DNA of 53,358 nt from an uncultured Pseudobutyrivibrio sp. Its GTDB lineage: Bacteria > Bacillota > Clostridia > Lachnospirales > Lachnospiraceae. This document shows, one piece after another, positions 43,612 to 52,564 of this stretch. The stretch's first letter is position 1. Every line of letters begins with the position of its first letter. A model generated the notes under the pieces. That model worked only from the letters and a program-made list of their open reading frames with translations. It was not told the DNA's origin and made no database searches. Both the position numbers and the translations under genes were made by a program. The stretch is taken from positions 1-53,358 of the forward strand of contig CAMJBT010000014.1 of the NCBI GenBank assembly GCA_946403965.1, given 5' to 3'.

Positions 43612-45439
43612 TTTCATTACCCTTTATGTACTCTTCATAAGTTATTTTTGGCAAATGTATAATAGCAGTTGTCCCTTCATCCAATTCACTTTGAATTGTA
43701 AGGCCATAATCCTCTTTAAAATAAAGATTAATTCGCTGATTAATATTCCAAAGACCAATACCTGAACCTTTTCCTTTAGTTTTAGTTTTCTCTTTTAAAA
43801 GATTCTCAATTACATCCTCTGGAATGCCCATACCATTATCACGAACCTCTATGAAAATATCGCCATCCCTCTCATAGCCTTCAATATCGATTATACCTTC
43901 ATCATCCAAATCGCCTACAGCATGATAGATAGCATTTTCGATTAAAGGTTGAATAATAAGCTTAATAGTAATGCAATCTTCTATAGCAGGATCAATATTT
44001 ATGTTTGCCTCAAATTTATTTTTATATCTAACCTTTTGGATAGCTAGATAATTTTCAGCATGAGTGATTTCATCTTTAATTGTGATGATATTGTTCCCCT
44101 TGCTAAGTGATATCCTAAATAAAGTAGCAAGACTAGTAATCATAGAAATAGCTTCAGGATATTTTTCTGTTTCTATCATCCAAACAACCGAATCCAAAGT
44201 ATTATATAAGAAGTGCGGATTAATTTGTGCTTGGAGAGCGTTTAATTCGGATTTACGTTTTTCTCGTTGCTCTGCTACTCTCTCATCCATCATCTTTCTC
44301 ATTTGTACCACAAGAGATTTGATTGTTCTTCCTAGGTGTCTGATTTCATGAGAACCTCCAATGTAGATCTTATCTGCATCAAAATGTCCATCTTCTATAT
44401 CCTCAAGTGAATTTTCAAGTCTTCTTATTGGTTCAGTCACAATCTTTGAAATGACAATATTTCCAAAGAGGATCAGAAAAACTGTCACTGTAATTATAAT
44501 CAACATAAACAATCTAACCTGGTTGTAGTTGGCAGCAAGCTCCGAAGTTGGAATTACTGATACAATCTTCCAGCCAGTATAGCCCACTGTTTTTACTGTG
44601 ACAGAACGACTGCTTCCATTGAAAATCTCTGTATAATTACCATCACTGTATTCAGCAGCTTTAAGGTTGTTCTCTGCAGCAAGACCTGAATAAATTGCCT
44701 TTTGTCTAGGGTGATAGATTATCTCTCCATCCCCATCGATAAGATAAACATAGCCTACTCCTCTTTCATTCAATCTGGAAAACATCTGTTGAATAGCAGA
44801 ATAATTCATATCAACAAGAAGTATTCCTCTACGTTGATGCCCCATGTAGTTTAAGTCCACACTTCGACTAAGGGAAATCACCCAGTAATACCTATAATTA
44901 CTGCTTTCAAACATATTTTGAACATGTGGTGTAGAAAAATGGAAATTTTCGATGTTTTCCTCAGTATTTGTAAACCAGATTTGTTCAGTGAAATCCACCC
45001 CGGACTTTCTTGTTGCAATAGGGGCAGCAGAAATTAAAGCACCATCTTGTGATATAAGGGCAATGCTTATCATATTGTCTTTGTTAGCTGCGTATAATAA
45101 GTCCATCTCCTTTGTCATGGTATCACTGGTTAAATCCAGATTCTTGATTACGTTGTAATACATACTATCGGAGACACCCATCATATTTCGTAAATACGTA
45201 TTGAGATTCCAGCTAATCTGATCAATTATCTGATCATTATTATCTATGGCACTCTGTCTTGCAGTATTAATATAGTTTGTATAAATAGCCAGAGTCATAA
45301 AGGTCATACTAAGAATCGAAACTATAGTAAAAGATAAAGAAATGATAAGCTGAATACTTCTTCTTTTCGATGCTCTTCTAACCCGTTTAAACTGACCTTT
45401 AAAATCGGAAATATTTGGTAGTTTAAATTCTAAGTCCAT
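43598..45439 (-). CDS. LytS/YesM-type sensor histidine kinase
   Basis: 613 aa. TM1 at about 22-45, a large extracytoplasmic Cache-like domain, TM2 at about 280-303, then HAMP. The His_kinase domain has QINPHFLYNTLDSV (phospho-acceptor His) and HATPase has PLIENAIYHAV and GSGIGLWNIN. Pairs with the YesN-type regulator just upstream (7-nt gap) and the anchored SBP downstream (overlap). ATG 45439 was chosen because longer starts would run back into the regulator gene. Likely reports extracellular monosaccharide. Confidence 0.92.
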   Translation of the reverse strand: MDLEFKLPNISDFKGQFKRVRRASKRRSIQLIISLSFTIVSILSMTFMTLAIYTNYINTARQSAIDNNDQIIDQISWNLNTYLRNMMGVSDSMYYNVIKNLDLTSDTMTKEMDLLYAANKDNMISIALISQDGALISAAPIATRKSGVDFTEQIWFTNTEENIENFHFSTPHVQNMFESSNYRYYWVISLSRSVDLNYMGHQRRGILLVDMNYSAIQQMFSRLNERGVGYVYLIDGDGEIIYHPRQKAIYSGLAAENNLKAAEYSDGNYTEIFNGSSRSVTVKTVGYTGWKIVSVIPTSELAANYNQVRLFMLIIITVTVFLILFGNIVISKIVTEPIRRLENSLEDIEDGHFDADKIYIGGSHEIRHLGRTIKSLVVQMRKMMDERVAEQREKRKSELNALQAQINPHFLYNTLDSVVWMIETEKYPEAISMITSLATLFRISLSKGNNIITIKDEITHAENYLAIQKVRYKNKFEANINIDPAIEDCITIKLIIQPLIENAIYHAVGDLDDEGIIDIEGYERDGDIFIEVRDNGMGIPEDVIENLLKEKTKTKGKGSGIGLWNINQRINLYFKEDYGLTIQSELDEGTTAIIHLPKITYEEYIKGNENEKK

Positions 45440-45446
45440 ATACTTA

Positions 45447-46304
45447 TTATTTTTCTTCCTTCTTTTGTCTATACTTTGATGGTGAAATACCATATGCCTT
45501 CTTGAACACATAACTAAAATAGTTTGGTTCATCAATACCAATCATACCGGCAATAATATATGCTTTTTCATCTGTATTATCCAAAAGCCATTTTGCTTTT
45601 TCCATACGAAGATTAGTAAGATATGTAACAAAAGTAAACCCTGTCTTTTTCCTAAACAGAGTTGAAAAATAATTTGGTGTCACATTCAAATGTGAACAAA
45701 TCTTGTCAACTGACAAATCAGAGTCACTATAGTGCTCCAAAATGTAGACCTTCGCCTTTTCTACTAAGTCATTGGCATTTGCAGAAAGATTTTTAAGCAT
45801 ACCAAAATCCGCAGAAATAGCGTCAAATCCTGAAGCAACCGTTGCATCTAAAAGCTGCTCCTTGAAATAAGGAAAACTCTCTTGATAATACTTTTCTAAA
45901 TTCTCAAGATTCCGTCTTTTTTCTAATTCATCATCAAGACGATTTTTTAAACGTGAAAATAGCTGATATAGCTCATCAGAATTGACAGGCTTTAGGATAT
46001 ACTCCTCAACAGATAGTTCGATTGCCTCCTTGGCGTATTCGAATTCGTCATAGCCTGATAAGATAACAAATTTAGTGGTTGGTAGCTCAGCTTTTAGCTG
46101 TTTTGAAAACTCCAGTCCATTCATAAATGGCATATTAATATCAGTCATTACAACATCTGGACGTTGTTGTAAAGCCATATCTAAGGCATCAAAACCATTG
46201 CCGGCTGTTCCGACAACATTAAAACCAAGCTCTCCCCAATTGATTTTCTTTTCAATAGCGATGCGGACTTCCTCCTCATCGTCTACAAGCATAACATTAT
46301 ACAT
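45447..46304 (-). CDS. YesN-type response regulator with AraC HTH
   Basis: 285 aa. Receiver domain: MLVDDEEEVRIAIEKKINW, phospho-acceptor in VVMTDINMPFMNG, ILSGYDEFEYAKEAI, and Lys in LKPVN. A short coiled linker leads to the AraC-family double HTH at about 185-283 (HLNVTPNYFSTLFRKKTGFTF, then PNYFSYVFKKAYGISPSKY). It lacks the long middle domain of classical YesN. ATG 46304 has GGGAG 8 nt upstream; TTG 46319 is weaker. Probably activates the chvE-gguA-gguB operon through the repeats near 50421-50454. Confidence 0.93.
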   Translation of the reverse strand: MYNVMLVDDEEEVRIAIEKKINWGELGFNVVGTAGNGFDALDMALQQRPDVVMTDINMPFMNGLEFSKQLKAELPTTKFVILSGYDEFEYAKEAIELSVEEYILKPVNSDELYQLFSRLKNRLDDELEKRRNLENLEKYYQESFPYFKEQLLDATVASGFDAISADFGMLKNLSANANDLVEKAKVYILEHYSDSDLSVDKICSHLNVTPNYFSTLFRKKTGFTFVTYLTNLRMEKAKWLLDNTDEKAYIIAGMIGIDEPNYFSYVFKKAYGISPSKYRQKKEEK

Positions 46305-46337
46305 ACACTCTTCTCCCAATTTCCCCTCATAGTGGAT

Positions 46338-46365
46338 ATTATATCAAAAAAACTGGCCAGAGCAA
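46338..46365 (-). promoter_or_regulatory. Promoter of the regulator-kinase-SBP operon
   Basis: -35 TTGCTC (46360-46365), 16-bp spacer, -10 TATAAT (46338-46343) with TGn extension. It overlaps the gguB terminator's stem and T-run. Confidence 0.65.
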
Positions 46366-46376
46366 AGTCTGACCAG
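46346..46376 (-). terminator. Terminator of the chvE-gguA-gguB operon
   Basis: Nine-bp stem CTGGTCAGA / TCTGGCCAG (one G-U) followed by seven Ts, 22 nt after the gguB stop. Confidence 0.85.
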
Positions 46377-46398
46377 CATGTAGAAGGGAGGGCTATCC

Positions 46399-47565
46399 TT
46401 AATTCTTTTTGCGCTTTGAAAGCACATCTACAGTAACGGCACCAAGGAGAACAGCACCCTTAACAATCTTCTGAATATCTGTTGACCATCCAAAAAGTGA
46501 CATACCATTGTTCAGAACACCCATTACGAAAGCACCTACAACTGCACCAAGGATTGTACCAGAACCACCAGCTACGGCAGCACCACCAATGTAGCACGAT
46601 GCAATTGCATCCATTTCGAATCCATCACCAGCTTTTGGTGTAGAGGAACCGTTTCTTGCTGAAAGTACAATACCTGCTATAGCTGCAAGAACACCCATGT
46701 TTGTGTAAACCCAGAAGAACACCTTGTTGGTATCAATACCTGAAAGGTTTGCAGCCTTTCTGTTACCACCAAGTGCATAAATCTGACGACCTGCTACTGT
46801 CTTTGTTGTAACAAAGGCATATATTCCAATAAGCACTACCATGATAAGAAGTACAAATGGGAGGCCATTGTAACGAGCCAGTTTGTAGAAGAAGAACCAA
46901 ATTATAAAGAGTTCAATTCCAAGCTTCAATACTGTCTGCCATGTAGGAGCAAGCACAAAATTGTACTTTTTCTTTGTCTTAATACCATTAAACTCTGTCC
47001 AAACAAGTGCGACTGATGCAATAATTGCAACTGCAATAGAAACTAAATCAAGAATTCCATCACCAAAGAAAATCTTGTATGTAGGAAGGAATCCTGCACC
47101 AATAAAGTTGTAATTGGTTGGGAGTGGTCCTTTTGTCTGGGCTTGAAGCAATGTATATGTAAGACCACGTCCCATAAGCATTGTTGCAAGTGTCACTACG
47201 AAAGGAGGAATGCTTAAATAAGCAATGAAGAAGCCTGCAAACATGCCAACCAAAAGACCAATTGCAAGTGCGGATAAAATTGCAACCCACATATTCATCT
47301 TGTAGTCCATCATAATGATACCGGCTGTAGCACCACAAAGTGCAACCACAGATCCAACGCCCAGGTCGACGTTACCGGTTAATACACAAAGCAACATACC
47401 GATTGCCAGGATAACAACATAACCATTTTGCATTACCAGGTTATTGATGTTCATAGGTGTTAAGTTTTTACCATCTGTAAGTGCAGCAAATATTAAATAA
47501 ATAACAATCAAGGCAATAAACATGCCATATTGTTTCATACTAAGATTAACTCTTTTATTATTCAT
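46399..47565 (-). CDS. gguB: Monosaccharide ABC importer permease (GguB/MmsB-like)
   Basis: 388 aa, about ten TM segments, of the BPD_transp_2 family. Typical blocks are [15 protein letters not shown] near the N-terminus and [20 protein letters not shown] with [21 protein letters not shown] later. It is longer than RbsC/XylH-only permeases and of the ChvE-associated GguB size. Start 47565 has AAAGG 9 nt upstream and overlaps the gguA stop region. Imports pentoses and hexoses as a dimer with the GguA ATPase. Confidence 0.92.
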   Translation of the reverse strand: MNNKRVNLSMKQYGMFIALIVIYLIFAALTDGKNLTPMNINNLVMQNGYVVILAIGMLLCVLTGNVDLGVGSVVALCGATAGIIMMDYKMNMWVAILSALAIGLLVGMFAGFFIAYLSIPPFVVTLATMLMGRGLTYTLLQAQTKGPLPTNYNFIGAGFLPTYKIFFGDGILDLVSIAVAIIASVALVWTEFNGIKTKKKYNFVLAPTWQTVLKLGIELFIIWFFFYKLARYNGLPFVLLIMVVLIGIYAFVTTKTVAGRQIYALGGNRKAANLSGIDTNKVFFWVYTNMGVLAAIAGIVLSARNGSSTPKAGDGFEMDAIASCYIGGAAVAGGSGTILGAVVGAFVMGVLNNGMSLFGWSTDIQKIVKGAVLLGAVTVDVLSKRKKN

Positions 47566-49117
47566 TTCCATCATCCTTTCTATTGTGTGCCATTACGCAC
47601 TGCATAATTCTCTCCTGAGAAACCTCGTCGCTTGTAAGTTCACCTGCTATTTCGCCTTCATTAATTACATAAATTCTGTCACAGGTACCAATAATTTCAG
47701 GCATTTCAGAAGAAATAACTATGACCGCCTTGCCAGCTTTTGCCAGCTCATTTATGACACAGTATATTTCGTATTTAGCACCTACATCGATGCCTCGAGT
47801 TGGCTCATCTAAAATCAGTACATCCGGCTGTGTAAGCATCCATTTAGCCAACACTACCTTTTGTTGATTTCCACCTGAAAGTGAGCCAACCACCTGATTG
47901 ATGGAATTCGCTTTTACGTTAATTCTCTTTCTATAATCTTCAGCAGCCAAAATCTCTTCGTTACCATTAATAACTCCATGTTTTGAGAAGAACTTTGGAC
48001 GTGCTGCAATGGTCATATTCTCTTTAATATCACCAATAAGATTTAGACCATTTGTCTTTCTATCTTCAGTAACATAAGCTAGCTTGTTATTAATAGCATC
48101 TTTAACTGTATGTATATTTACTTCTTTACCGTTAATCTTTACAGTACCAGAGATTTTTTGTCCATAGCTGTGTCCAAATACACTCATGGCAAATTCTGTA
48201 CGACCAGCACCCATAAGTCCAGCCAGACCAACTACCTCTCCTGCTCTAACTTCGATATTAATATCTTTAAGAACCTGACGCTCAGGATCATCTGGATGAA
48301 ATACATTCCAGTTTTTTACTTCGAAAATTGTGTCACCTATTGTGACACCTTCTCTTGCAGGATATCTGTTTGTAAGCTCACGACCAACCATGGCCTTGAT
48401 AACTCTATCCTCAGAAAAATCATCCACTCCTTTTATAAGAGTTTCAATAGTTTTACCGTCACGAATAACTGTAACGGCATCTGCCACATAACTAATTTCA
48501 TTTAGCTTGTGTGAAATAATAATACAGGTTATTCCCTGCCTCTTAAGCTCCAACATAATATCAAGAAGCTTTTTTGATTCTTCATCATTTAATGCAGCAG
48601 TAGGCTCATCAAGAATAAGGAGCTCAACTTTTTTTGCCATTGCCTTTGCAATTTCAATAAGCTGCTGCTTTCCTACACCAAGTGAATTGACTGGTGCATT
48701 TACGTTTTCATTCTCAAGACCAACTCTTGCAAGAACCTCTTGCGCACGCTGTCTTGTCTTAGTCCAATCAATAACCCCCTTCATAGAAAGCTGTTCGTTA
48801 CCTAAGAACACATTCTCTGCAATTGAAAGAAGGGGACTTAAAGCTAACTCCTGATGAATAATAACGATGCCCTTGGCTTCCGAATCCCTTAAATTATGGA
48901 ATTTACAAACCTCTCCATGATATACAACATCGCCCTCGTATGTTCCAAAAGGATATACTCCTGATAGAACATTCATCAGTGTGGACTTACCTGCTCCATT
49001 TTCCCCACATAGGGCATGGATTTCTCCCTTTTTTACCTGCAGATTAACATCATCTAGTGCTCTTACTCCGGAAAATTCCTTTATGATATGTTTCATTTCC
49101 AAGATGTAATCTGACAT
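47558..49117 (-). CDS. gguA: Monosaccharide ABC importer ATPase, two NBDs (GguA/MmsA-like)
   Basis: 519 aa with two fused nucleotide-binding domains. First: Walker [14 protein letters not shown], signature [14 protein letters not shown], Walker [12 protein letters not shown]. Second: a degenerate Walker A ([13 protein letters not shown]), signature [14 protein letters not shown], Walker [14 protein letters not shown]. This pattern is that of the RbsA/XylG/GguA group; context with ChvE fixes the subgroup. ATG 49117 has AAAGGAG 6 nt upstream. It overlaps gguB slightly. Confidence 0.94.
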   Translation of the reverse strand: MSDYILEMKHIIKEFSGVRALDDVNLQVKKGEIHALCGENGAGKSTLMNVLSGVYPFGTYEGDVVYHGEVCKFHNLRDSEAKGIVIIHQELALSPLLSIAENVFLGNEQLSMKGVIDWTKTRQRAQEVLARVGLENENVNAPVNSLGVGKQQLIEIAKAMAKKVELLILDEPTAALNDEESKKLLDIMLELKRQGITCIIISHKLNEISYVADAVTVIRDGKTIETLIKGVDDFSEDRVIKAMVGRELTNRYPAREGVTIGDTIFEVKNWNVFHPDDPERQVLKDINIEVRAGEVVGLAGLMGAGRTEFAMSVFGHSYGQKISGTVKINGKEVNIHTVKDAINNKLAYVTEDRKTNGLNLIGDIKENMTIAARPKFFSKHGVINGNEEILAAEDYRKRINVKANSINQVVGSLSGGNQQKVVLAKWMLTQPDVLILDEPTRGIDVGAKYEIYCVINELAKAGKAVIVISSEMPEIIGTCDRIYVINEGEIAGELTSDEVSQERIMQCVMAHNRKDDGNE

Positions 49118-49194
49118 ATTCTTCTCCTTTAAAATCCACCTCACCAGCACAGAAAACTGACTGATGAGGTGTTTTAGTATAATTTTAAATTAAA

Positions 49195-50331
49195 TTATTC
49201 AGCTAACTGTTCTTCTGTATAATATCCGCCATCAACAATAATCTTCTTATAGTTATCCTTATCTACTGCAACTGGTGTGCAAAGATATGAAGGAACAACA
49301 AGTTTTCCATTGTCATACTGCTCAGTATCGTTAATCTCTGGCTCTCCGCCTTCAAGAACAGCCTGTACCATTGTTACACACTTGTCTGCAAGGAGACGTG
49401 TATCCTTGTAGATTGACATTGTCTGAGAACCAGCAATGATGTTCTTTGTAGCCATAAGCTCTGCATCCTGACCTGTGATAAGTGGCCAATCTTCGCCAAC
49501 CTTATATCCAGCACCTTCAAGAGCTGCTTTACATCCATATGCAAAACCATCAAAAGCTGTTGCACAGATATCTAACTTTTCGTCTGCATAGAAACCTGTA
49601 AGATAGTTTTCACAATTCTGCTGAGCTGTTTCCTGAGACCATCTTAAGATACATGTATCATCGAAAGATGTTCTTCCTGACTTGCAAACTAATGTACCAT
49701 CATCAAGATATGGCTGTAAAACCTCCATAAGACCGTTGTAAAGCATTACAGCGTTGTTATCATCTGGAGAACCCATAAAGAACTCAATTGTATAAGTCTC
49801 GCTTGTATTCTTAAGATCTTTAGACTCCTCAATATACTTTCCAATAGCTGTTCCTACGCCCTTGTTATCAAATGTTGCATAGTATGATACAGCATCTGTA
49901 TCCATAAGAAGACGATCATAAGCAATAATAGGAATACCGGCTTCTTTAGCCTGCGCTTCTACATTTACAAGAGCTGATGAATCTACAGCAGCGATAACTA
50001 AGCAATCAGCACCTGCAGCAATCATGTTCTCAATCTGAGAAACCTGTGCTTGAACATCATCCTCTGCATACTGAAGATCTACTTCATAGCCAAGAGCCTC
50101 AAGCTTTTCCTTCATATTACTTCCATCATTAATCCATCTTTCAGATGACTGTGTAGGCATTGCAACTGCCACTCTTTTTACACTACCATCAGATGTCTTT
50201 GACTCAGATTGTTCTGTTGTTGTATCACCAGTTGTGTCAGGAGCTTTTCCTGTATCAGCAGGTCCACATCCAACCATCATACCCAGCGACATAGCTGCAG
50301 TAAGCAATAATCCCAATACTCTTTTTTTCAT
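49195..50331 (-). CDS. chvE: Monosaccharide-binding lipoprotein ChvE-like
   Basis: 378 aa. Lipoprotein signal with lipobox MVGC (Cys 22), a Thr/Asp-rich spacer, then Peripla_BP_4 domain: RVAVAMPTQSSERWINDGSNMK, AAGADCLVIAAVDSSAL, IIAYDRLLMDTDAV and GQDAELMATKNIIAGSQTMSIYKDTR, all ChvE-group features. Binds xylose, arabinose, glucose or galactose in relatives; the specific sugar is not determined here. AGGAGGAG precedes the ATG. First gene of the importer operon with its own regulated promoter. Confidence 0.93.
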   Translation of the reverse strand: MKKRVLGLLLTAAMSLGMMVGCGPADTGKAPDTTGDTTTEQSESKTSDGSVKRVAVAMPTQSSERWINDGSNMKEKLEALGYEVDLQYAEDDVQAQVSQIENMIAAGADCLVIAAVDSSALVNVEAQAKEAGIPIIAYDRLLMDTDAVSYYATFDNKGVGTAIGKYIEESKDLKNTSETYTIEFFMGSPDDNNAVMLYNGLMEVLQPYLDDGTLVCKSGRTSFDDTCILRWSQETAQQNCENYLTGFYADEKLDICATAFDGFAYGCKAALEGAGYKVGEDWPLITGQDAELMATKNIIAGSQTMSIYKDTRLLADKCVTMVQAVLEGGEPEINDTEQYDNGKLVVPSYLCTPVAVDKDNYKKIIVDGGYYTEEQLAE

Positions 50332-50362
50332 TATTTCTTCTCCTCCTAGAAAAATTGTATTA

Positions 50363-50377
50363 CAGCCCCCCCGGCTG
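50363..50377 (-). other. G7 tract with short stem in the chvE leader
   Basis: Seven Gs on the coding strand (50366-50372) inside CAGCC-GGGGG-GGCTG. Striking in this AT-rich sequence and located in the untranslated leader. Confidence 0.5.
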
Positions 50378-50391
50378 CTTGTTATGTTTAA

Positions 50392-50420
50392 ATGATATCA
50401 ATTCACATTTTGGACATAAA
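50392..50420 (-). promoter_or_regulatory. chvE operon promoter
   Basis: -10 TATCAT (50392-50397) with TGn extension, 17-bp spacer, poor -35 TTTATG (50415-50420), as expected for an activator-dependent promoter. Confidence 0.55.
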
Positions 50421-50454
50421 TATAAAAATCTACTCTCAATCTTAAAAATTCTAC
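50421..50454 (-). promoter_or_regulatory. Candidate YesN-type operator: direct repeats 21 bp apart
   Basis: On the coding strand GTAGAATTTTTA and GTAGATTTTTAT recur with 21-bp spacing (GTAGA at 50454-50450 and 50433-50429). They abut the -35 element. Two helical turns between direct repeats is the usual AraC-family arrangement. Confidence 0.5.
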
Positions 50455-50490
50455 ACATAAAAAAGAATTACATAATAATTTCCTATAAAC

Positions 50491-50553
50491 AAAAAATGCT
50501 TTTCCGTTTTGATATATCTTCAAAATATTTGAAAATACTCAAAACAGAAAAGC
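50491..50553 (-). terminator. Terminator of azlCD
   Basis: 15-bp stem GCTTTTCTGTTTTGA / TCAAAACGGAAAAGC (one G-U on the minus strand) with a long loop and six Ts, just after azlD. Confidence 0.85.
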
Positions 50554-50558
50554 TTTAT

Positions 50559-50867
50559 TTATACAAGAATCAGCTCTGCAATAAATACCACTATGCAACA
50601 AATAGACGCCACTCTAAATAAACTTTGATTAAGCCAAGCAGCTACCATACCACATAGTAATGCCAAAATGCCTGCCAACTTGTTTTGTGTGGCATCTACG
50701 ATTGCAGGAAATGTCATAACTGCAAGTGTTACATAAGGTACATAGTAAAGAAACGATTTAACAAAACGATTGCTTATGGGTTTTCTAAAAACCGTAACAG
50801 GCAATACTCTGATTAATGTGCTGACAAATGCCGCCACAAGTATATAGAAATAGATATTAGTCATCAT
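50559..50867 (-). CDS. azlD: AzlD-family branched-chain amino acid transport subunit
   Basis: 102 aa, three to four TM segments (FYILVAAFVSTLIRVLPV at the start). Small partner of AzlC in an exporter of branched-chain amino acids or analogues. It overlaps azlC by 11 nt, so the two are translationally coupled, and ends before a strong hairpin terminator. The nearby ilvC suggests a link to valine/isoleucine balance, though the genes are not in one operon. Confidence 0.9.
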   Translation of the reverse strand: MMTNIYFYILVAAFVSTLIRVLPVTVFRKPISNRFVKSFLYYVPYVTLAVMTFPAIVDATQNKLAGILALLCGMVAAWLNQSLFRVASICCIVVFIAELILV

Positions 50868-51588
50868 CTTCTACCTCCGGATGTGGAAATAAAATGGCAG
50901 CCACACTGGCAATAACCACAGTTAAAATGATTGTCTTTGTCCCAGCTGAAATATTTTTAAAAAACTCCATACGATTTGCAACATAACTTAATATGAAAGA
51001 AACCCCTATAAGGACTGCCACAATCCTATGCTTTCTGGCCTCCGGCATTATACAAGCCAAAAACATACCATAGAGAGCTACAGAAAGTGCACTAACAATA
51101 CTTGCTGGCATAAGCTCTCCAGCAACAATTCCACAAGAAGTACCCATGGACCAGCAAACAGCTGCAATTAAAAAAGCGCCATAGTTGTACATAGGATTAA
51201 TAAAGCCAGGTCTTTTTATTGTAATTGCAAATAACTCATCTGTTACTGTAAAGCCCACAAGGATTCTATGTATCATGGATGTTTTTTCATCAAACTTTTG
51301 ACTTAACGCTGTGGACATAAGCAAATATCTTGCATTAACTACTAAGGTCATAATAGCCATTTCAAGAAACCCAGCAGCTGCAGAAGCAACTGTATACACA
51401 GCATACTCTCCTGCACTGGCATGATTCAAAAGTGAATTTATAAAGCCCTGCAAAGGATCAAAATTGGCCTTTCTTGCAAGTATTCCAAGAGAAAAAGCCA
51501 CTGCAAAGTAGCCCAGTCCAATAGGAAATCCATCTATAAAGCCTTCACGAAAAGCCTGTTTTTTAGAATTATTATAAAAATTATTCAT
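50857..51588 (-). CDS. azlC: AzlC-family branched-chain amino acid permease
   Basis: 243 aa, multi-TM. FREGFIDGFPIGLGYFAVAFSLGILA opens the family domain; NARYLLMSTALSQKF and GFTVTDELFAITI are conserved AzlC blocks. Works with AzlD as an exporter. Divergent from the AP2-like gene across about 100 nt; I could not choose a clear promoter there. No Lrp/AzlB regulator lies beside it. Confidence 0.93.
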   Translation of the reverse strand: MNNFYNNSKKQAFREGFIDGFPIGLGYFAVAFSLGILARKANFDPLQGFINSLLNHASAGEYAVYTVASAAAGFLEMAIMTLVVNARYLLMSTALSQKFDEKTSMIHRILVGFTVTDELFAITIKRPGFINPMYNYGAFLIAAVCWSMGTSCGIVAGELMPASIVSALSVALYGMFLACIMPEARKHRIVAVLIGVSFILSYVANRMEFFKNISAGTKTIILTVVIASVAAILFPHPEVEDDD

Positions 51589-51692
51589 AGAATTTTAATA
51601 CTTTCATCTTCTCATAAGTGTAGAATAACAATAGATATATTAAACCCATGTTTTTTCAAACTTTAGTTAATCCTCAACTTAGGAGGCATAAT

Positions 51693-52502
51693 ATGAAACC
51701 TGGCGTATATCAGGCAACACGTAAAAATGGAACAACTTATTATCGTGGCAACATCACCTACAACGGAAAGCATATAAGCATCGGCAGCTTTGATTCCGAA
51801 AAGGAATGCAATCTGGCATATAATGAAGCCTGGGATATTTTAAGTCATAGAGAAATATCGCTTCTTTCCTACCAGAATAATATTTCTCATCTACCCTTTG
51901 AAAAAGTTGTTACACTAATTAATTTTAGAGATAATCGTATTTATATCAAAAATCCAATCTATCTTCAAAAAAATTATTTTGTTTACTATATTAATCAATC
52001 TATAGTTTTGAAGTTTGATAACGACGATTTATTTTATTATTCAAGTCATAAGATTCAAAACCGAGGGGGTCATATGTTTGTAAGCGACTATGGAACCCAA
52101 TATAACATCCTTTCTCGTTATGGAATAAAGCCTTACAGCGTAAAGGATAGAGATTATAAATTTGCCAACGGTGATGATACTGACTTTAGATATTCAAATA
52201 TCATTTTGGTAAATAAATATCATGGCGTTTCAAAAGAAGAAAAACGTGGCAAAGTGAAATATGTTGCCAAGATTCACCTAAATGGCGATTTCATCGTAGG
52301 TAGATACTCCAGCGAAGCAAAGGCTGCAATAGCTTACAATAAAGCTGTAGATTTATGCAAAGCAAGAGGAATGACAAGAAAATTTCCTACAAACTTTGTT
52401 TCAGAATACACACCTCGTGAATATGCTGATATTTATACCGAAATAAAAATATCATCTCATCTTTATAAATTCTTCAGAAACAAAAACTTTAGAGATGCCT
52501 AA
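51693..52502 (+). CDS. Protein with two AP2-like domains around a decayed HNH region
   Basis: 269 aa. AP2/ERF-like DNA-binding folds lie at about 3-47 (GVYQATRKNGTTYYRGNITYN) and 176-226 (YHGVSKEEKRGKVKYVAKI). Between them, 135-175 aligns by eye with the HNH core of AP2-HNH homing endonucleases (usual VDHINGDxxDNRRSNL); here it reads DYKFANGDDTDFRYSNI, so the catalytic His residues are gone. It probably binds DNA but does not cut it. ATG 51693 has AGGAGG 6 nt upstream; an earlier in-frame ATG 15 codons upstream lacks one. Confidence 0.7.
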   Translation: MKPGVYQATRKNGTTYYRGNITYNGKHISIGSFDSEKECNLAYNEAWDILSHREISLLSYQNNISHLPFEKVVTLINFRDNRIYIKNPIYLQKNYFVYYINQSIVLKFDNDDLFYYSSHKIQNRGGHMFVSDYGTQYNILSRYGIKPYSVKDRDYKFANGDDTDFRYSNIILVNKYHGVSKEEKRGKVKYVAKIHLNGDFIVGRYSSEAKAAIAYNKAVDLCKARGMTRKFPTNFVSEYTPREYADIYTEIKISSHLYKFFRNKNFRDA

Positions 52503-52510
52503 AAATAATG

Positions 52511-52547
52511 AGCCACCCTGCAAAGCTTATCGCTCTACAGGGTGGCT
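52511..52547. terminator. Bidirectional terminator between the AP2-like gene and ilvC
   Basis: Ten-bp stem AGCCACCCTG / CAGGGTGGCT with a 17-nt loop; TTTTAATT follows on plus and a T-rich ATTATTTTT on minus. Confidence 0.85.
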
Positions 52548-52564
52548 TTTAATTCATCTCAATA

